Positions 1 through 8,898 of a DNA stretch of 64,000 nt are shown piece after piece. The translations under genes and the position numbers were made by a program. The DNA is from Bacillus safensis (GTDB lineage: Bacteria > Bacillota > Bacilli > Bacillales > Bacillaceae). Under the pieces are notes generated by a model. The model was not told where the DNA came from, made no database searches, and saw nothing but the letters and a program-made list of their open reading frames with translations. The DNA lies in assembly GCA_030159235.1 (NCBI GenBank), contig BSBG01000005.1:269383-333382 (forward strand), written 5' to 3'. How positions within the stretch are numbered: position 1 is the first letter of the stretch; each line of letters begins with the position of its first letter.

Positions 1-92
1 GAAGACGTTCAAGTACGGCTGAGGGTGATCCAACTGTGCATAAAAAAGAACAAGAACGAATTGTATCTGATAGCTTGACTCGCAAAAACTAA
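1..92 (+). CDS. odhA: 2-oxoglutarate dehydrogenase E1 component, C-terminal end (partial)
   Basis: Only the last 29 codons are inside the window. In the frame that ends with TAA at 90-92 the protein finishes RRSSTAEGDPTVHKKEQ...LTRKN, which has the character of the OdhA carboxyl terminus of Bacillus. The E1 component is the thiamine-diphosphate enzyme that decarboxylates 2-oxoglutarate and passes the succinyl group to the lipoyl arm of OdhB. The 14-bp gap to odhB, with the odhB ribosome site in it, fits the odhA-odhB operon. The identification rests on this short tail and the neighbour; no catalytic residue is visible. Confidence 0.85.
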   Translation, partial: RRSSTAEGDPTVHKKEQERIVSDSLTRKN

Positions 93-106
93 GGGGGAAA
101 TGAAAA

Positions 107-1363
107 ATGGCGGAAATTAAAGTACCTGAATTAGCGGAATCAATCTCGGAAGGAACGATTGCTCAGTGGCTAAAGCAGCCGGGCGATTATGTAGAGCAGG
201 GGGAGTACCTGCTAGAACTTGAAACAGATAAAGTCAATGTCGAACTGACAGCCGAAGAATCTGGTGTACTGAAAGAAGTGCTGAAAGATTCTGGTGACAC
301 TGTACAAGTTGGAGAAGTCATCGGAACAATTGCAGCAGGTGAAGCTGGCGGAAGCGAGTCCGCAGCTCCGGCACCTGAGCAACATTCTGCACCAGCTTCG
401 AAAGAAGAACCGGCAGCTGCTCAAAAAGTAGAAGCAGTCAAAGAAGAGCCGAAATCTGGCAATGGCAGAACCATCGCTTCTCCAGCAGCTAGAAAACTAG
501 CGAGAGAGAAGGGTCTAGACTTATCTGAGATTCCAACCGTAGATCCGCTGGGCAGGGTACGAAAGCAGGATGTTGCTTCTTATCAAAAGAATGAAGCTCC
601 TGCAAGTGCACCGAAAGCTGCGCCAAAAGCAAATGCGGCGGTGCAAAATGATCAACCTGGAAAGCCAATTGAACGTGAAAGAATGTCACGCCGCAGACAA
701 ACCATTGCAAAACGTTTAGTTGAGGTTCAACAAACGGCTGCGATGCTGACGACATTTAATGAAGTCGATATGACAGCTGTGATGGATTTAAGAAAGCGTC
801 GTAAAGATGCCTTCCTAGAACAAAATGATGTCAAGCTTGGCTTCATGTCCTTCTTTACGAAAGCAGTTGTTGCAGCATTGAAGAAATATCCGCTGTTGAA
901 CGCAGAAATTCAAGGTGATGAACTTGTCTTGAAGAAATTCTATGACATCGGTATCGCTGTTGCTGCAAACGAAGGACTTGTTGTACCGGTTGTCCGTGAT
1001 GCAGACAGATTGTCATTTGCAGGCATTGAAAAAGAAATTGGTCATCTTGCGAAAAAAGCAAGAGATAACAAATTGTCTCTTAACGAATTACAAGGTGGAT
1101 CATTCACGATCACAAACGGTGGAACATTTGGTTCTCTGCTTTCAACACCGATTTTAAACAGCCCTCAAGTTGGAATTTTAGGGATGCATAAAATTCAGCT
1201 TCGTCCTGTAGCTATTGATGCAGAGCGTTTTGAGAACCGTCCGATGATGTATTTAGCTCTTTCTTACGACCACCGGATTGTCGATGGTAAAGAAGCAGTT
1301 GGATTCCTTGTCACAATTAAAAATCTGCTTGAAGATCCAGAGCAATTGTTGCTTGAAGGATAA
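107..1363 (+). CDS. odhB: Dihydrolipoyl succinyltransferase, E2 of 2-oxoglutarate dehydrogenase
   Basis: OdhB is the E2 core of the 2-oxoglutarate dehydrogenase complex; it transfers succinyl groups from the lipoyl arm to CoA in the cytoplasmic TCA cycle. Residues 1-78 form a lipoyl domain with the attachment lysine K42 in ETDKVNV. An Ala/Pro/Lys/Glu-rich linker follows, then a peripheral-subunit-binding domain at about 122-156 ([14 protein letters not shown]). The rest is the acyltransferase domain ending with the HxxxDG active-site motif (H389, D393). Length 418 is normal for the family. The ATG follows GGGGGAAATGAAAA, a good ribosome site. It lies directly behind odhA and is closed by a strong terminator shared with the convergent yocS. 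Confidence 0.97.
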   Translation: MAEIKVPELAESISEGTIAQWLKQPGDYVEQGEYLLELETDKVNVELTAEESGVLKEVLKDSGDTVQVGEVIGTIAAGEAGGSESAAPAPEQHSAPASKEEPAAAQKVEAVKEEPKSGNGRTIASPAARKLAREKGLDLSEIPTVDPLGRVRKQDVASYQKNEAPASAPKAAPKANAAVQNDQPGKPIERERMSRRRQTIAKRLVEVQQTAAMLTTFNEVDMTAVMDLRKRRKDAFLEQNDVKLGFMSFFTKAVVAALKKYPLLNAEIQGDELVLKKFYDIGIAVAANEGLVVPVVRDADRLSFAGIEKEIGHLAKKARDNKLSLNELQGGSFTITNGGTFGSLLSTPILNSPQVGILGMHKIQLRPVAIDAERFENRPMMYLALSYDHRIVDGKEAVGFLVTIKNLLEDPEQLLLEG

Positions 1364-1377
1364 TCTTCAAGAAAAAA

Positions 1378-1410
1378 AGCTAGCACCTTAACGAGTGCTA
1401 GCTCTTTTTC
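1378..1410. terminator. Bidirectional terminator between odhB and yocS
   Basis: The arms AGCTAGCAC (1378-1386) and GTGCTAGCT (1395-1403) pair perfectly, with A-rich sequence on the left and CTTTTTCTTTTC on the right. The hairpin overlaps the yocS stop codon, so it probably ends transcription from both sides. Confidence 0.85.
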
Positions 1411-2348
1411 TTTTCGTTTTCAGGGTTTCCTCGTTTTGACCAATACGTTGCAAGCCACGAACCAGATAAATTATGCCACACACTAAAAATGGCACTTGGT
1501 ACGGCTGCGAGTGGCGAGAAGTGTGCTGTCGCAAGAGCTGCACCGAGTCCGGAGTTTTGCATGCCTACTTCAATCGAAATCGCTCTTTGAGAAGGAGTGT
1601 CCATTTTACACCATTTTGCAATAAGGTAACCGAATAAAAGCCCGAGGCCATTATGTAAAACAACAACAGCCAATATGAGCAATCCAGATTGAAGAATCTG
1701 CTCTTTATTTGCACTGACAACGGCTGCAATGATCACCACAATTCCAATAACAGATACAAGCGGCAATGCTTGAACCGCATAGTTTACTTGTTTTTTGAAA
1801 AACACCTTAACGATCACGCCTAAGACAATAGGGATTAGCACGACTTGAACAATCGATAAAAAAAGTGCCTCCGGTGATACAGGTAACCATGATCTTGCAA
1901 AGATGAAAATAAAGAGAGGCGTTAAAAAGGGAGCAAGAAGAGTCGATATGGTTGTGACTGCTACGGATAATGCCATATTGCCTTTTGCTAAAAAGGTCAT
2001 GACATTGGATGCTGTACCGCCTGGGCAGCACCCCACAAGAATCACGCCTACTGCAATTTCAGACGGAAGCCTTAATCCATAAGCTAGTAGAAAGGCGATC
2101 AGCGGCATGAGTGTGTACTGCGCCAAAACCCCGATTAGTACATAGAGAGGTTTTCGAAATAGCTCCTTAAAATCTTCACCAGATAAGGTAAGCCCCATCC
2201 CAAACATAATGATACCCAGTAATAAGGGGATATAAGGTCCAATCTGAGAAAATGAGTCAGGAAAGGCAAATCCAAGGCCTGCAAAGATGATGACCCAAAT
2301 CGCAAAGGTTCTTCCTGCAAATTGACTAATGGTTAAAAGAATGTTCAT
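1398..2348 (-). CDS. yocS: Bile acid:sodium symporter family transporter YocS
   Basis: This 316-residue, very hydrophobic protein has about nine or ten membrane segments and belongs to the BASS (sodium/bile acid cotransporter) family. Family-like stretches are GCCPGGTASNVMTFLAKGN in the middle and a conserved EVGMQNSGLGAALA near the C-terminus. Bacterial members are thought to move organic acids with sodium; the substrate here is not known. It is convergent with odhB, as in B. subtilis, but yocR, which I recall between yocS and sodF in B. subtilis, is absent. The ribosome site is weak (GGAAAGAGAG, well upstream), and no better in-frame start is evident. Confidence 0.9.
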   Translation of the reverse strand: MNILLTISQFAGRTFAIWVIIFAGLGFAFPDSFSQIGPYIPLLLGIIMFGMGLTLSGEDFKELFRKPLYVLIGVLAQYTLMPLIAFLLAYGLRLPSEIAVGVILVGCCPGGTASNVMTFLAKGNMALSVAVTTISTLLAPFLTPLFIFIFARSWLPVSPEALFLSIVQVVLIPIVLGVIVKVFFKKQVNYAVQALPLVSVIGIVVIIAAVVSANKEQILQSGLLILAVVVLHNGLGLLFGYLIAKWCKMDTPSQRAISIEVGMQNSGLGAALATAHFSPLAAVPSAIFSVWHNLSGSWLATYWSKRGNPENEKKKS

Positions 2349-2454
2349 TTATTGTTTCAGCTCTCTTTCCTCACATATCTTTCCTATTTTAAACGAGTTT
2401 TCTGAAAACACAACCCGTCTTTTATAAAGGTGTTCATAATAAAGTTATGTAAAC

Positions 2455-2492
2455 TAAAATACCCCATATAAGCATTTGCCTATATGGAGTAT
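2455..2492 (-). terminator. Probable terminator of the sqhC-sodF unit
   Basis: On the minus strand ACTCCATATA (2490-2481) pairs with TATATGGGGT (2470-2461), with one G-T pair, and is followed by ATTTTAGTTT. The T-run is interrupted, so the call is moderate. It sits just behind the sodF stop. Confidence 0.5.
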
Positions 2493-2497
2493 CCATC

Positions 2498-3319
2498 TTA
2501 AAATGGTGTCCATTTCACTTGTTGCGCTTGCTTAAGTCTAGCTTCTGGCTCACGCCAGTCAACGATATTCCACCAACGATCGACGTATGACGCTTTTTCA
2601 TTCAGATATTGAAGATAGTAGGCGTGCTCCCATACATCAAGGGCTAGGAGAGGGATCACGTCCCATTGTGACAAAAATTGATGGCGTTCAGCCTGTAAAA
2701 TTTCTAGCCGTTGTGAGCGGGGCGCCCATACAAGGACGGCCCAGCCAACACCTTCTACTTGTTTAGCTGCAGCTGAAAATTGAGATTTGAATGCGTCATA
2801 GCTGTCAAATGATTGTTCAATGAGTCGAAGCATTTGACCAGTAGGTTTTCTTTTACCTGAAGGACCCATTGAAAACCAAAAGATACAATGTAAATAATGT
2901 CCCGCACCATGAAAAGCAAGCTCCCGCTCCCAATGCTTCACCATTGTAAAATCATTACTTCTTCTCGCCTTTTTTAAAGCAAGCTCAGCCTTATTCAAAC
3001 CATCTACATAAGATTGATGATGCTTCTGGTGGTGCAAATACATAATCTCTTTTGAAATAAATGGCTCTAAGGCATCATACCGGTAAGGGAGAGGGGGTAA
3101 TGTATGACTTCCAGCTGCTACCTTCCGCAGTGCTTCGCGTGGTTTCATGTCCTCTGCAATCTCTTCAGCCAGTTCGTAGCACTCTTGTTCACTGGAATGC
3201 TCATCATCTATTGTGAACCATAAATTGTCTACTTTCTGACGGATATAGTCATCTTGAACCGCGTGTTGAATGGAGCTAAGCCACTCTTTGAGCTGCATTC
3301 GATACTCTTCCTTATTCAT
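2498..3319 (-). CDS. sodF: Iron/manganese superoxide dismutase with N-terminal extension
   Basis: SodF dismutates superoxide to oxygen and hydrogen peroxide. The Fe/Mn-SOD domain begins near residue 74 (LPPLPYRYDALEPFIS). The expected metal ligands are visible: H96 (YLHHQKHH), H144 (GHYLHCIFW), and D228 and H232 in LDVWEHAYYLQYLN. About 73 residues precede the usual SOD start; they are charged, helical and lack a signal peptide, and an extension of similar length is known for B. subtilis SodF. Metal preference cannot be fixed from sequence alone. The ATG overlaps the end of sqhC by eight bases, so the two genes are probably translationally coupled in one transcript. Confidence 0.93.
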   Translation of the reverse strand: MNKEEYRMQLKEWLSSIQHAVQDDYIRQKVDNLWFTIDDEHSSEQECYELAEEIAEDMKPREALRKVAAGSHTLPPLPYRYDALEPFISKEIMYLHHQKHHQSYVDGLNKAELALKKARRSNDFTMVKHWERELAFHGAGHYLHCIFWFSMGPSGKRKPTGQMLRLIEQSFDSYDAFKSQFSAAAKQVEGVGWAVLVWAPRSQRLEILQAERHQFLSQWDVIPLLALDVWEHAYYLQYLNEKASYVDRWWNIVDWREPEARLKQAQQVKWTPF

Positions 3320-5171
3320 TTTTACGCCTCATTTCTTTTAAAAATGTGGAACAAGCCATCATTGGAAAGACAAAAGGGTAGCTATGATAGGTGATGTAAA
3401 ATTGCTTTGGAAGTCCGATACCTACTGGATAGTCTACGGCTTCACTCGTATGCTGATGATGGATCAAAAATGAGATGGCTTTTAAAATGGTTTTGTCATC
3501 TGGCTTCTCATATTGCAAAAGTGCCTCTGCTGCCCAAGCCGTTTGAACCACAGTCCCAAATGGAAGCGGAACATATGATTTTACCTCCGCACTTTTACAC
3601 GATTCTCCGAAGCTGCCATCTTCTTGTTGAATTTGTTTTAAAAATCGGCATGCTTTTTGAACAGCAGGGTGCGATGAGGGGATACCAGCAGCTTTTAATC
3701 CTGTTAATGCTGCCCATGTTCCGTAAATATAGCAAACGCCCCATCTTCCAAACCACGATCCATTTTTCTCTTGATGATCTATGAGCCATTTTACACATTG
3801 ATCTTTTTGCCGGTGCATATTTTCTGTAGCGCCAATGAGATGAAGCACACGGCCTGTAATATCGGGAGTAGATGGATCAATGGCTGCATCCTCGGCAGAT
3901 TCGAGCGGGAGATGACGAAACAAGAAGTGATCTTGATTTTTTTCAAAAGCAGGGAAGCCGCCGTCTCGGTTTTGCATGGAAAGAAGCCAATCAAATCCTC
4001 TTTTCCACTGAACTGGTGCGTATGCTTGAGGAATGGCTTTTAATACGATTTGCGTATCATCACAATCAGGGTTATTTGTGTTGATATCTGAAAAACCGAA
4101 GCCTCCCGGAGCAGCATGCCGGTTATGAATGGCCCAATCTGCTTTCTTCATTTGCTGCCGGTTCAATAAGTATGTGAAAGACTTTGTGAGGATTGGATCT
4201 TCTTGTTTTCTGCCAGCTTTCTGCAAAGCATAACTGACAAGCGCAGTATCCCAAACTGTGGATGTAGAATTCTCTGCATACATCCTTCCTTGACAGTCAG
4301 TGACCAGCTTTTTCATGCCTTTGACGGTTTTTAAAATAAGATGATGCCCCGGAGAGTACCCAAGACTCATGAGGGCATAGACCATAAAGATACTTGCACT
4401 TAAATAGCTGTACAGTGTGCCATCTTTTTCAAGGCGGTCAAACATGTATCGCTTAGCTGCTTCATAACCGAAAAAGTCCAGCCGGCTGTCCAGTGCTGTA
4501 TAAGATCGCATGTAAGTCAGAAATTGGTGAGTGGAACGTTCTTCTCTTGCCATAAACCAGTCAAAAGGATTTTTAGACATGTTCGCATCAAGGTGCGTTA
4601 AGCTGGGAAACTTTTCATGAGAGGTATATCGTTTGTTAAGTGCAATCATCATTGGCACAAAATGAATTCTTGCATATGCACTAAGATGATAGAAGTGAAG
4701 CGGAAAGTATGTAGGGATAAGTAAAAATGAAAGTGGTGCATAGAAATATGGCCAAGGGTGCATTCCGTTGACGGCAAGCATCCACTTTGTCATAAAATGA
4801 ACGTTTTTTAATCCACCTTTTGATCGAATATATTGAGCTGCTTTTTCCATATGCGGCTCATTTTGTTGAAACCTGCCTGAAACGAGCATTCCGCAATAAC
4901 CTTGTACAGTGGCTGTTACATGTCCCGTTTGATCATGATACAAAGAAAAAGACCCATCCTCATTTTGCTTTTCGCGAATCGCTTCTGCCAATTGGTGAAC
5001 CAAAGCCTGATCCGAATCGCCGACTGCCTTTAACAGCATAATGAAAAAAGCATTTGTCATCATTGGACCTTCAAAGCAGAAAACAAAGGCGCCATCTTCT
5101 CGTTGTCTTCGCTGCATTTGTATGTGCAATTCTTCGATAAATTCGTTTACCTTCAATTTGAAATCTTGCAT
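3312..5171 (-). CDS. sqhC: Sporulene synthase (squalene-hopene cyclase family)
   Basis: SqhC is a terpene cyclase; in Bacillus it cyclises tetraprenyl-curcumene to sporulenes, lipids of the spore. The acid-donating DxDD motif is visible as D369-C-D371-D372. QW-type repeats characteristic of class II cyclases occur several times (QNRDGGF, KNGSW, QEDGSF). Length 619 is close to the roughly 630 residues of the family. A hydrophobic stretch near residues 140-165 fits monotopic membrane attachment. The start ATG has GGAG 11 bases upstream, which is long but the best available. It forms a unit with sodF downstream. A terminator separates it from dhaS, so it probably has its own promoter. Confidence 0.93.
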   Translation of the reverse strand: MQDFKLKVNEFIEELHIQMQRRQREDGAFVFCFEGPMMTNAFFIMLLKAVGDSDQALVHQLAEAIREKQNEDGSFSLYHDQTGHVTATVQGYCGMLVSGRFQQNEPHMEKAAQYIRSKGGLKNVHFMTKWMLAVNGMHPWPYFYAPLSFLLIPTYFPLHFYHLSAYARIHFVPMMIALNKRYTSHEKFPSLTHLDANMSKNPFDWFMAREERSTHQFLTYMRSYTALDSRLDFFGYEAAKRYMFDRLEKDGTLYSYLSASIFMVYALMSLGYSPGHHLILKTVKGMKKLVTDCQGRMYAENSTSTVWDTALVSYALQKAGRKQEDPILTKSFTYLLNRQQMKKADWAIHNRHAAPGGFGFSDINTNNPDCDDTQIVLKAIPQAYAPVQWKRGFDWLLSMQNRDGGFPAFEKNQDHFLFRHLPLESAEDAAIDPSTPDITGRVLHLIGATENMHRQKDQCVKWLIDHQEKNGSWFGRWGVCYIYGTWAALTGLKAAGIPSSHPAVQKACRFLKQIQQEDGSFGESCKSAEVKSYVPLPFGTVVQTAWAAEALLQYEKPDDKTILKAISFLIHHQHTSEAVDYPVGIGLPKQFYITYHSYPFVFPMMACSTFLKEMRRKNE

Positions 5172-5232
5172 ATTCGGCCGTGCTCCTTTCCTTTCATACT
5201 ATATTCAGGAGCCGGCCTGTCACATGCAATCA

Positions 5233-5264
5233 CAAAAAAAGCCGATGACAGGGTCACCGGCTTT
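5233..5264 (-). terminator. Terminator of dhaS
   Basis: On the minus strand AAGCCGGTGA (5263-5254) pairs with TCATCGGCTT (5248-5239), with one G-T pair, and continues into a run of seven T. It lies immediately behind the dhaS stop and before sqhC. Confidence 0.85.
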
Positions 5265-5274
5265 CTTGGCTTCA

Positions 5275-6759
5275 TTAGTCTTGAAGGTTAATCCAGACAC
5301 TTTTGACTTCTGTATAGTTGTTAAGGGCGTATGATCCCATTTCTCTGCCAAGACCTGATTGCTTATATCCTCCAAACGGGGAGGCGGCATCAAAGACATT
5401 ATAGCAGTTAACCCAAATCGTTCCTGCTTCAAGACGTGCAGCGATATCATGGGCATGCTTTAAGTTTTCTGTCCAAAGTCCTGCTGCTAATCCATAATCA
5501 GACTGATTGGCCCGTTCGACCACTTCATCAATGGAATCGTAAGGAATGGCAGCTAAGACAGGTCCGAAGATTTCTTCTTTGGCAATGGTCATTTCATCAT
5601 CTACATCTTTAAAAATAGTAGGGGAGACGAAATAGCCAGCCTCATAAGGGCAATCGCCGCCAACAACGGCTGTTGCACCTTCTGATTTCCCTTTTTCAAT
5701 ATAGCCTAACACGCGTTCATGTTGTTCTTTACTTACAAGAGGCCCAATTTGCGTATCTTGATGTAGACCAGCACCTTGTTTGAGTGTTCCAGCATATTTG
5801 GCCATTTGATCGACCACTTCATCATATTGACTCCGGTGAACAAAGACCCTGGAGCCTGCACAGCATACTTGGCCTTGGTTAAACATGACACCATTTAAAG
5901 CACCTGGGATGGCTTTCTTTAAATCTGCATCTGGTAAAATAATATTCGGTGATTTTCCGCCAAGCTCCAAAGTGACCCTCTTAATGGTCTTAGCGGCTTT
6001 CTCCATGATTAATTTCCCAACACTTGTTGACCCAGTAAAGGCCAGCTTGTCCACGTCAGGATGATCAGTTAATGCGTTACCAGCTGTTTCGCCAAATCCA
6101 GGAACGATGTTAATGACGCCTTCTGGGAAGCCTGCTTTGTCAACTAATTCTGCTAAATAAAGAGCAGAAAGTGGGGTTTGTTCTGCTGGCTTTAAAACGA
6201 TGGTGCATCCTGTGGCAAGTGCGGCGCCCATTTTCCACATGGCCATGAGCAGCGGAAAGTTCCATGGAATGATTTGTCCTACAACGCCAACCGGCTCATG
6301 GCGAGTATAATTGAAATATCCTTGACTGACAGGAATGGTTTGTCCATTCATTTTTGTCGTCCAGCCCGCATAATAGCGCATGTGCTCAATAGCAAGAGGT
6401 ATATCTGCATTTGTTGTTTCATTAATCGGTTTTCCGTTATCTAATGTTTCAAGCTGTGCCAATTCTTCTTGGTTTTCTTCCATTAAATCAGCCAGCTTAA
6501 ACATGAGGCGGGCGCGTTCAGCGGCAGACATTGAGCGCCAAGGACCATGAAAGGCTTTTTTTGCTGCTTTTACTGCCTCATCAATGTCTTTTGCGCCTGC
6601 TTCATATACATCAATAAGGGTTTCGCCAGTGGCTGGGTTAGGAGTAGAAAAGGTTTTGTTATCGTGACTTGTGACAAACTGACCATTAATGTAGAGTTTT
6701 TTCGTCCCTTGGAGAAAAGATTCGAGTTTTGAACTAATTTGAAGTGTTGTAGAGCTCAT
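5275..6759 (-). CDS. dhaS: Aldehyde dehydrogenase (NAD+-dependent)
   Basis: DhaS oxidises aldehydes to acids with NAD(P)+. It is a 494-residue class 1/2-type aldehyde dehydrogenase. The general-base glutamate E265 lies in VTLELGGKSPN, the catalytic cysteine C299 in FNQGQVCCAGSR, and the PWNFP cofactor-site motif near residue 165. Length and position next to sqhC match B. subtilis DhaS. Its physiological aldehyde is not evident. The ATG is preceded by AAGGAGG, about ten bases upstream. A cre-like palindrome lies about 90 bases upstream (6845-6858), so carbon catabolite control is possible. Confidence 0.93.
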   Translation of the reverse strand: MSSTTLQISSKLESFLQGTKKLYINGQFVTSHDNKTFSTPNPATGETLIDVYEAGAKDIDEAVKAAKKAFHGPWRSMSAAERARLMFKLADLMEENQEELAQLETLDNGKPINETTNADIPLAIEHMRYYAGWTTKMNGQTIPVSQGYFNYTRHEPVGVVGQIIPWNFPLLMAMWKMGAALATGCTIVLKPAEQTPLSALYLAELVDKAGFPEGVINIVPGFGETAGNALTDHPDVDKLAFTGSTSVGKLIMEKAAKTIKRVTLELGGKSPNIILPDADLKKAIPGALNGVMFNQGQVCCAGSRVFVHRSQYDEVVDQMAKYAGTLKQGAGLHQDTQIGPLVSKEQHERVLGYIEKGKSEGATAVVGGDCPYEAGYFVSPTIFKDVDDEMTIAKEEIFGPVLAAIPYDSIDEVVERANQSDYGLAAGLWTENLKHAHDIAARLEAGTIWVNCYNVFDAASPFGGYKQSGLGREMGSYALNNYTEVKSVWINLQD

Positions 6760-6844
6760 AAATAAACAAACCTCCTTAAAGATATGGATTGTTCTGCGAG
6801 TTCTAGGTGGGAAAAGCGAACATAAACCTTTATACGCACAATGA

Positions 6845-6858
6845 TGTAAACGTATACA
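6845..6858. promoter_or_regulatory. Possible CcpA (cre) site upstream of dhaS
   Basis: TGTAAACGTATACA matches the cre consensus TGWAANCGNTNWCA at 13 of 14 positions and is itself nearly palindromic. It lies about 85 bases upstream of the dhaS start. No clear promoter was placed around it, so activation or repression cannot be told. Confidence 0.4.
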
Positions 6859-6964
6859 TTCATCATATTACACGACATGTTTGAAAGCAATCCATAACAC
6901 TCATTGCAATTCACAAAAATTTAGCTACAATAAATGTATAGATGAAAAAAGGAGTTTTTAAATC

Positions 6965-7177
6965 ATGATCCATCAAAATTGGCAAACGACTCAAACGTTA
7001 AAACAAGTAAAATGTGTACATACGAATGCGAAAAAATATATGGTCGACCGTGCATTAACGGTTGGAAGCACATATGAAGTGAAAAATGAAACTGAGGAAT
7101 TCCTATTTGTTGTTGATAATACGGGTAAAGTAGGCGGGTATTACAAGGAGTATTTCGAAGATATTTCGGCTGAATGA
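6965..7177 (+). CDS. Small conserved protein, DUF6501-like
   Basis: A 70-residue cytoplasmic protein beginning MIHQNWQTTQTLKQVKC. It carries a small beta-rich core (ALTVGSTYEVKNETEEFLFVV) and ends GGYYKEYFEDISAE. It resembles short Bacillus proteins annotated DUF6501, and its position near dhaS suggests the counterpart of B. subtilis YozC; I am not certain of the name. The GGAG ribosome site lies ten bases before the ATG. There is no signal peptide or membrane segment. No function is known to me. Confidence 0.7.
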   Translation: MIHQNWQTTQTLKQVKCVHTNAKKYMVDRALTVGSTYEVKNETEEFLFVVDNTGKVGGYYKEYFEDISAE

Positions 7178-7226
7178 TTTTGAGGGTCATCACTCATACT
7201 AAGAAAAACAGTAAAGGGTGATGATG

Positions 7227-7364
7227 ATGAAAAAGCAGCAAAATGGCGATCAGGAAAATCAACAGGCTTGGCTTGAGAACGAGGATGCTGATATGGCGAT
7301 TACGCTTGAGCAGATTTCCGATGTGTATGCCGAGGGAACGATTGATACACCAAAAGACGAATAG
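7227..7364 (+). CDS. Small acidic hypothetical protein, 45 residues
   Basis: The frame MKKQQNGDQENQQAW...TPKDE is a short, acidic, probably soluble peptide. Three ATG codons occur in a row (7221, 7224, 7227). AAAGGG at 7213-7218 gives the best spacing (eight bases) to the third, so I start there. A perfect terminator follows nine bases after the stop, making this a complete small transcription unit. The last part (EQISDVYAEGTIDTPKDE) is not low-complexity, which argues for a real gene. I do not recognise the family. Confidence 0.6.
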   Translation: MKKQQNGDQENQQAWLENEDADMAITLEQISDVYAEGTIDTPKDE

Positions 7365-7372
7365 TCATTTAA

Positions 7373-7404
7373 AAACAGTGATTTGGCATCATCACTGTTT
7401 TTTT
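7373..7404 (+). terminator. Terminator after the 45-residue ORF
   Basis: AAACAGTGAT (7373-7382) pairs perfectly with ATCACTGTTT (7391-7400), followed by T residues. It supports the small ORF upstream being transcribed. Confidence 0.85.
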
Positions 7405-7643
7405 ATTGGAATGATTCAGCATTTTTTCTTGCAAAGAACTGAAACTTTTTTCCTGCTTTAGCAGTCTAAATAAGTAGAGGAAAGAGCATCGGATCAAAAA
7501 GAAAAAGTTTAATGAAATTTAATCTATTCGTAATGGAATAACGACCATTTATAGCGTATTCTATAAGTGAGAATAAAACGTACCCACAAAGCCGTGTGGC
7601 CGTTTTGTCATAAAGGAATTTGATGCAGGAAGAGGGGGTTTAC

Positions 7644-7982
7644 GTGGGTATTTTTTCTGTCAGTAAACAAAATGATAAGAAATTCGAATCCTTATTGATT
7701 GAAGGGGAAAGAATTGAGGCTGTTTACAGACTGCGTCACGACCAAATTTGCTTTACTAATAAACGACTGATCTTTGGCGATAACCGCGTATTTTCTAAGA
7801 AGAAAGTCAGGGTCTCCTTGCCGTATCGATCAATTGAAAGTTTTGCCATTCAAGAAGCTGGCGTGTTTGATCAGGACACAGGTATGCTGCTTGTCACAAG
7901 CTCAAAAGTATTTGAACTCGACTTTTCTAAAGAGACGGATTTGAGTGATGTGCAAGCCATTTTGACAAAACATCTTTGCTGA
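7644..7982 (+). CDS. yozO: PH-domain-like protein YozO
   Basis: The 112-residue product carries a bacterial PH-like fold pattern: RLRHDQICFTNKRLIFGDNR followed by VSLPYRSIESFAIQEAG and a C-terminal helix. Length and position fit B. subtilis YozO (about 113 residues), whose role is unknown. Two starts are possible. GTG at 7644 has AGAGGGGG just upstream and gives MGIFSVSKQND; ATG at 7623 has AAAGGA upstream and adds seven residues. I prefer GTG because it matches the family length. It is a single-gene unit closed by a terminator at 8060. Confidence 0.75.
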   Translation: MGIFSVSKQNDKKFESLLIEGERIEAVYRLRHDQICFTNKRLIFGDNRVFSKKKVRVSLPYRSIESFAIQEAGVFDQDTGMLLVTSSKVFELDFSKETDLSDVQAILTKHLC

Positions 7983-8059
7983 TCAACCTTGCGCGATTAC
8001 ATAGATCATATGCACTTTTCTCATTCTTCGTTCTTATTTTCATAGATCGCACATTGCTG

Positions 8060-8092
8060 AGCCTTTCCCATCTGACGGGAAGGGCTTTTTTC
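8060..8092 (+). terminator. Terminator of yozO
   Basis: AGCCTTTCCC (8060-8069) pairs with GGGAAGGGCT (8077-8086), with one G-T pair, followed by six T. Confidence 0.8.
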
Positions 8093-8159
8093 TGCATAGG
8101 TGTTTGAATGACCGCAAAAAAGGATAAAGATGAAACAGATACAGAAAGGAGAATGAACG

Positions 8160-8807
8160 ATGAAAGTTTTAGTTGCAGGAGCAAATGGACATACAGGCAG
8201 GCTTGTCGTTCGTTATTTAAAAGAAAAAGGGCATGAGCCGCTTGCTCTCATTCGAGATGAAAAACAAGCTGATACGTTAAAAGAACTTGGTGCAGTACCT
8301 GTCATCGGTGATCTTGAAAAGGATGTGACAGATGCTGTGAAACAAGCAGAGGCAGTCATCTTCGCAGCTGGTTCAGGCTCAAAAACAGGTGCAGATAAGA
8401 CCATTGCCGTCGATCAAGAAGGGGCAAAACGCCTCGTTGATACAGCGAAAAAAGAAAACATACAGCATTTTGTTATGCTTAGTTCCTATAATGCCGATGA
8501 CCCGAACCAGGGAAAAGGGCAAGGAAGTATGGAAACTTATTATGAAGCGAAAAGAAAAGCAGATGAGCACTTAAAACAGTCCGGTCTTTCCTATACCATT
8601 GTTCGCCCAGGTGCCTTGCTGCATGAGGATAAGACAGGAAAGATTGAAGCAGCCGAGCATATTTCAGATGATCAAAACATCGAGATTTCAAGAGCGGATG
8701 TAGCTGTTGTTCTTGTGGAAAGCTTAACAGAATCCAATGTGAAGAATAAGGCCTTTGACTTGATCAAAGGTGATACACCAGTAGAAGAAGCACTTCGCAA
8801 GCTTTAA
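8160..8807 (+). CDS. NAD(P)-binding atypical SDR protein, YhfK-like
   Basis: The 215-residue protein is a single Rossmann domain of the atypical short-chain dehydrogenase (NAD(P)H-binding, NmrA-like) type. It starts MKVLVAGANGHTGR, with the GxxGxxG nucleotide loop at residues 7-13, and contains YYEAKRKADEHLKQSGLSYTIVRPGAL, typical of this group. It closely resembles B. subtilis YhfK in length and motifs, but YhfK sits elsewhere in that genome, so I leave the symbol empty. Substrate unknown. The AGAAAGGAG site is well spaced from the ATG, and a terminator follows directly. Confidence 0.85.
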   Translation: MKVLVAGANGHTGRLVVRYLKEKGHEPLALIRDEKQADTLKELGAVPVIGDLEKDVTDAVKQAEAVIFAAGSGSKTGADKTIAVDQEGAKRLVDTAKKENIQHFVMLSSYNADDPNQGKGQGSMETYYEAKRKADEHLKQSGLSYTIVRPGALLHEDKTGKIEAAEHISDDQNIEISRADVAVVLVESLTESNVKNKAFDLIKGDTPVEEALRKL

Positions 8808-8812
8808 ATGAA

Positions 8813-8846
8813 AAAAGCTGCTGCCAAATACGCGGCGGCTTTTTTC
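8813..8846 (+). terminator. Terminator of the YhfK-like gene
   Basis: AAAAAGCTGCTGC pairs with GCGGCGGCTTTTT using two G-T pairs, then runs into TTTTTTC. Confidence 0.75.
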
Positions 8847-8898
8847 ATGTTTTCTTTTTCCTTGCAGCGGGAAGGTAATGAGAAAGGAGTGATTGACC

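Noticed and set aside
5041..5334. 97-residue plus-strand ORF opposite sqhC and dhaS ends
   Set aside because: It is a shadow of sqhC, crosses the dhaS terminator and has no ribosome site.
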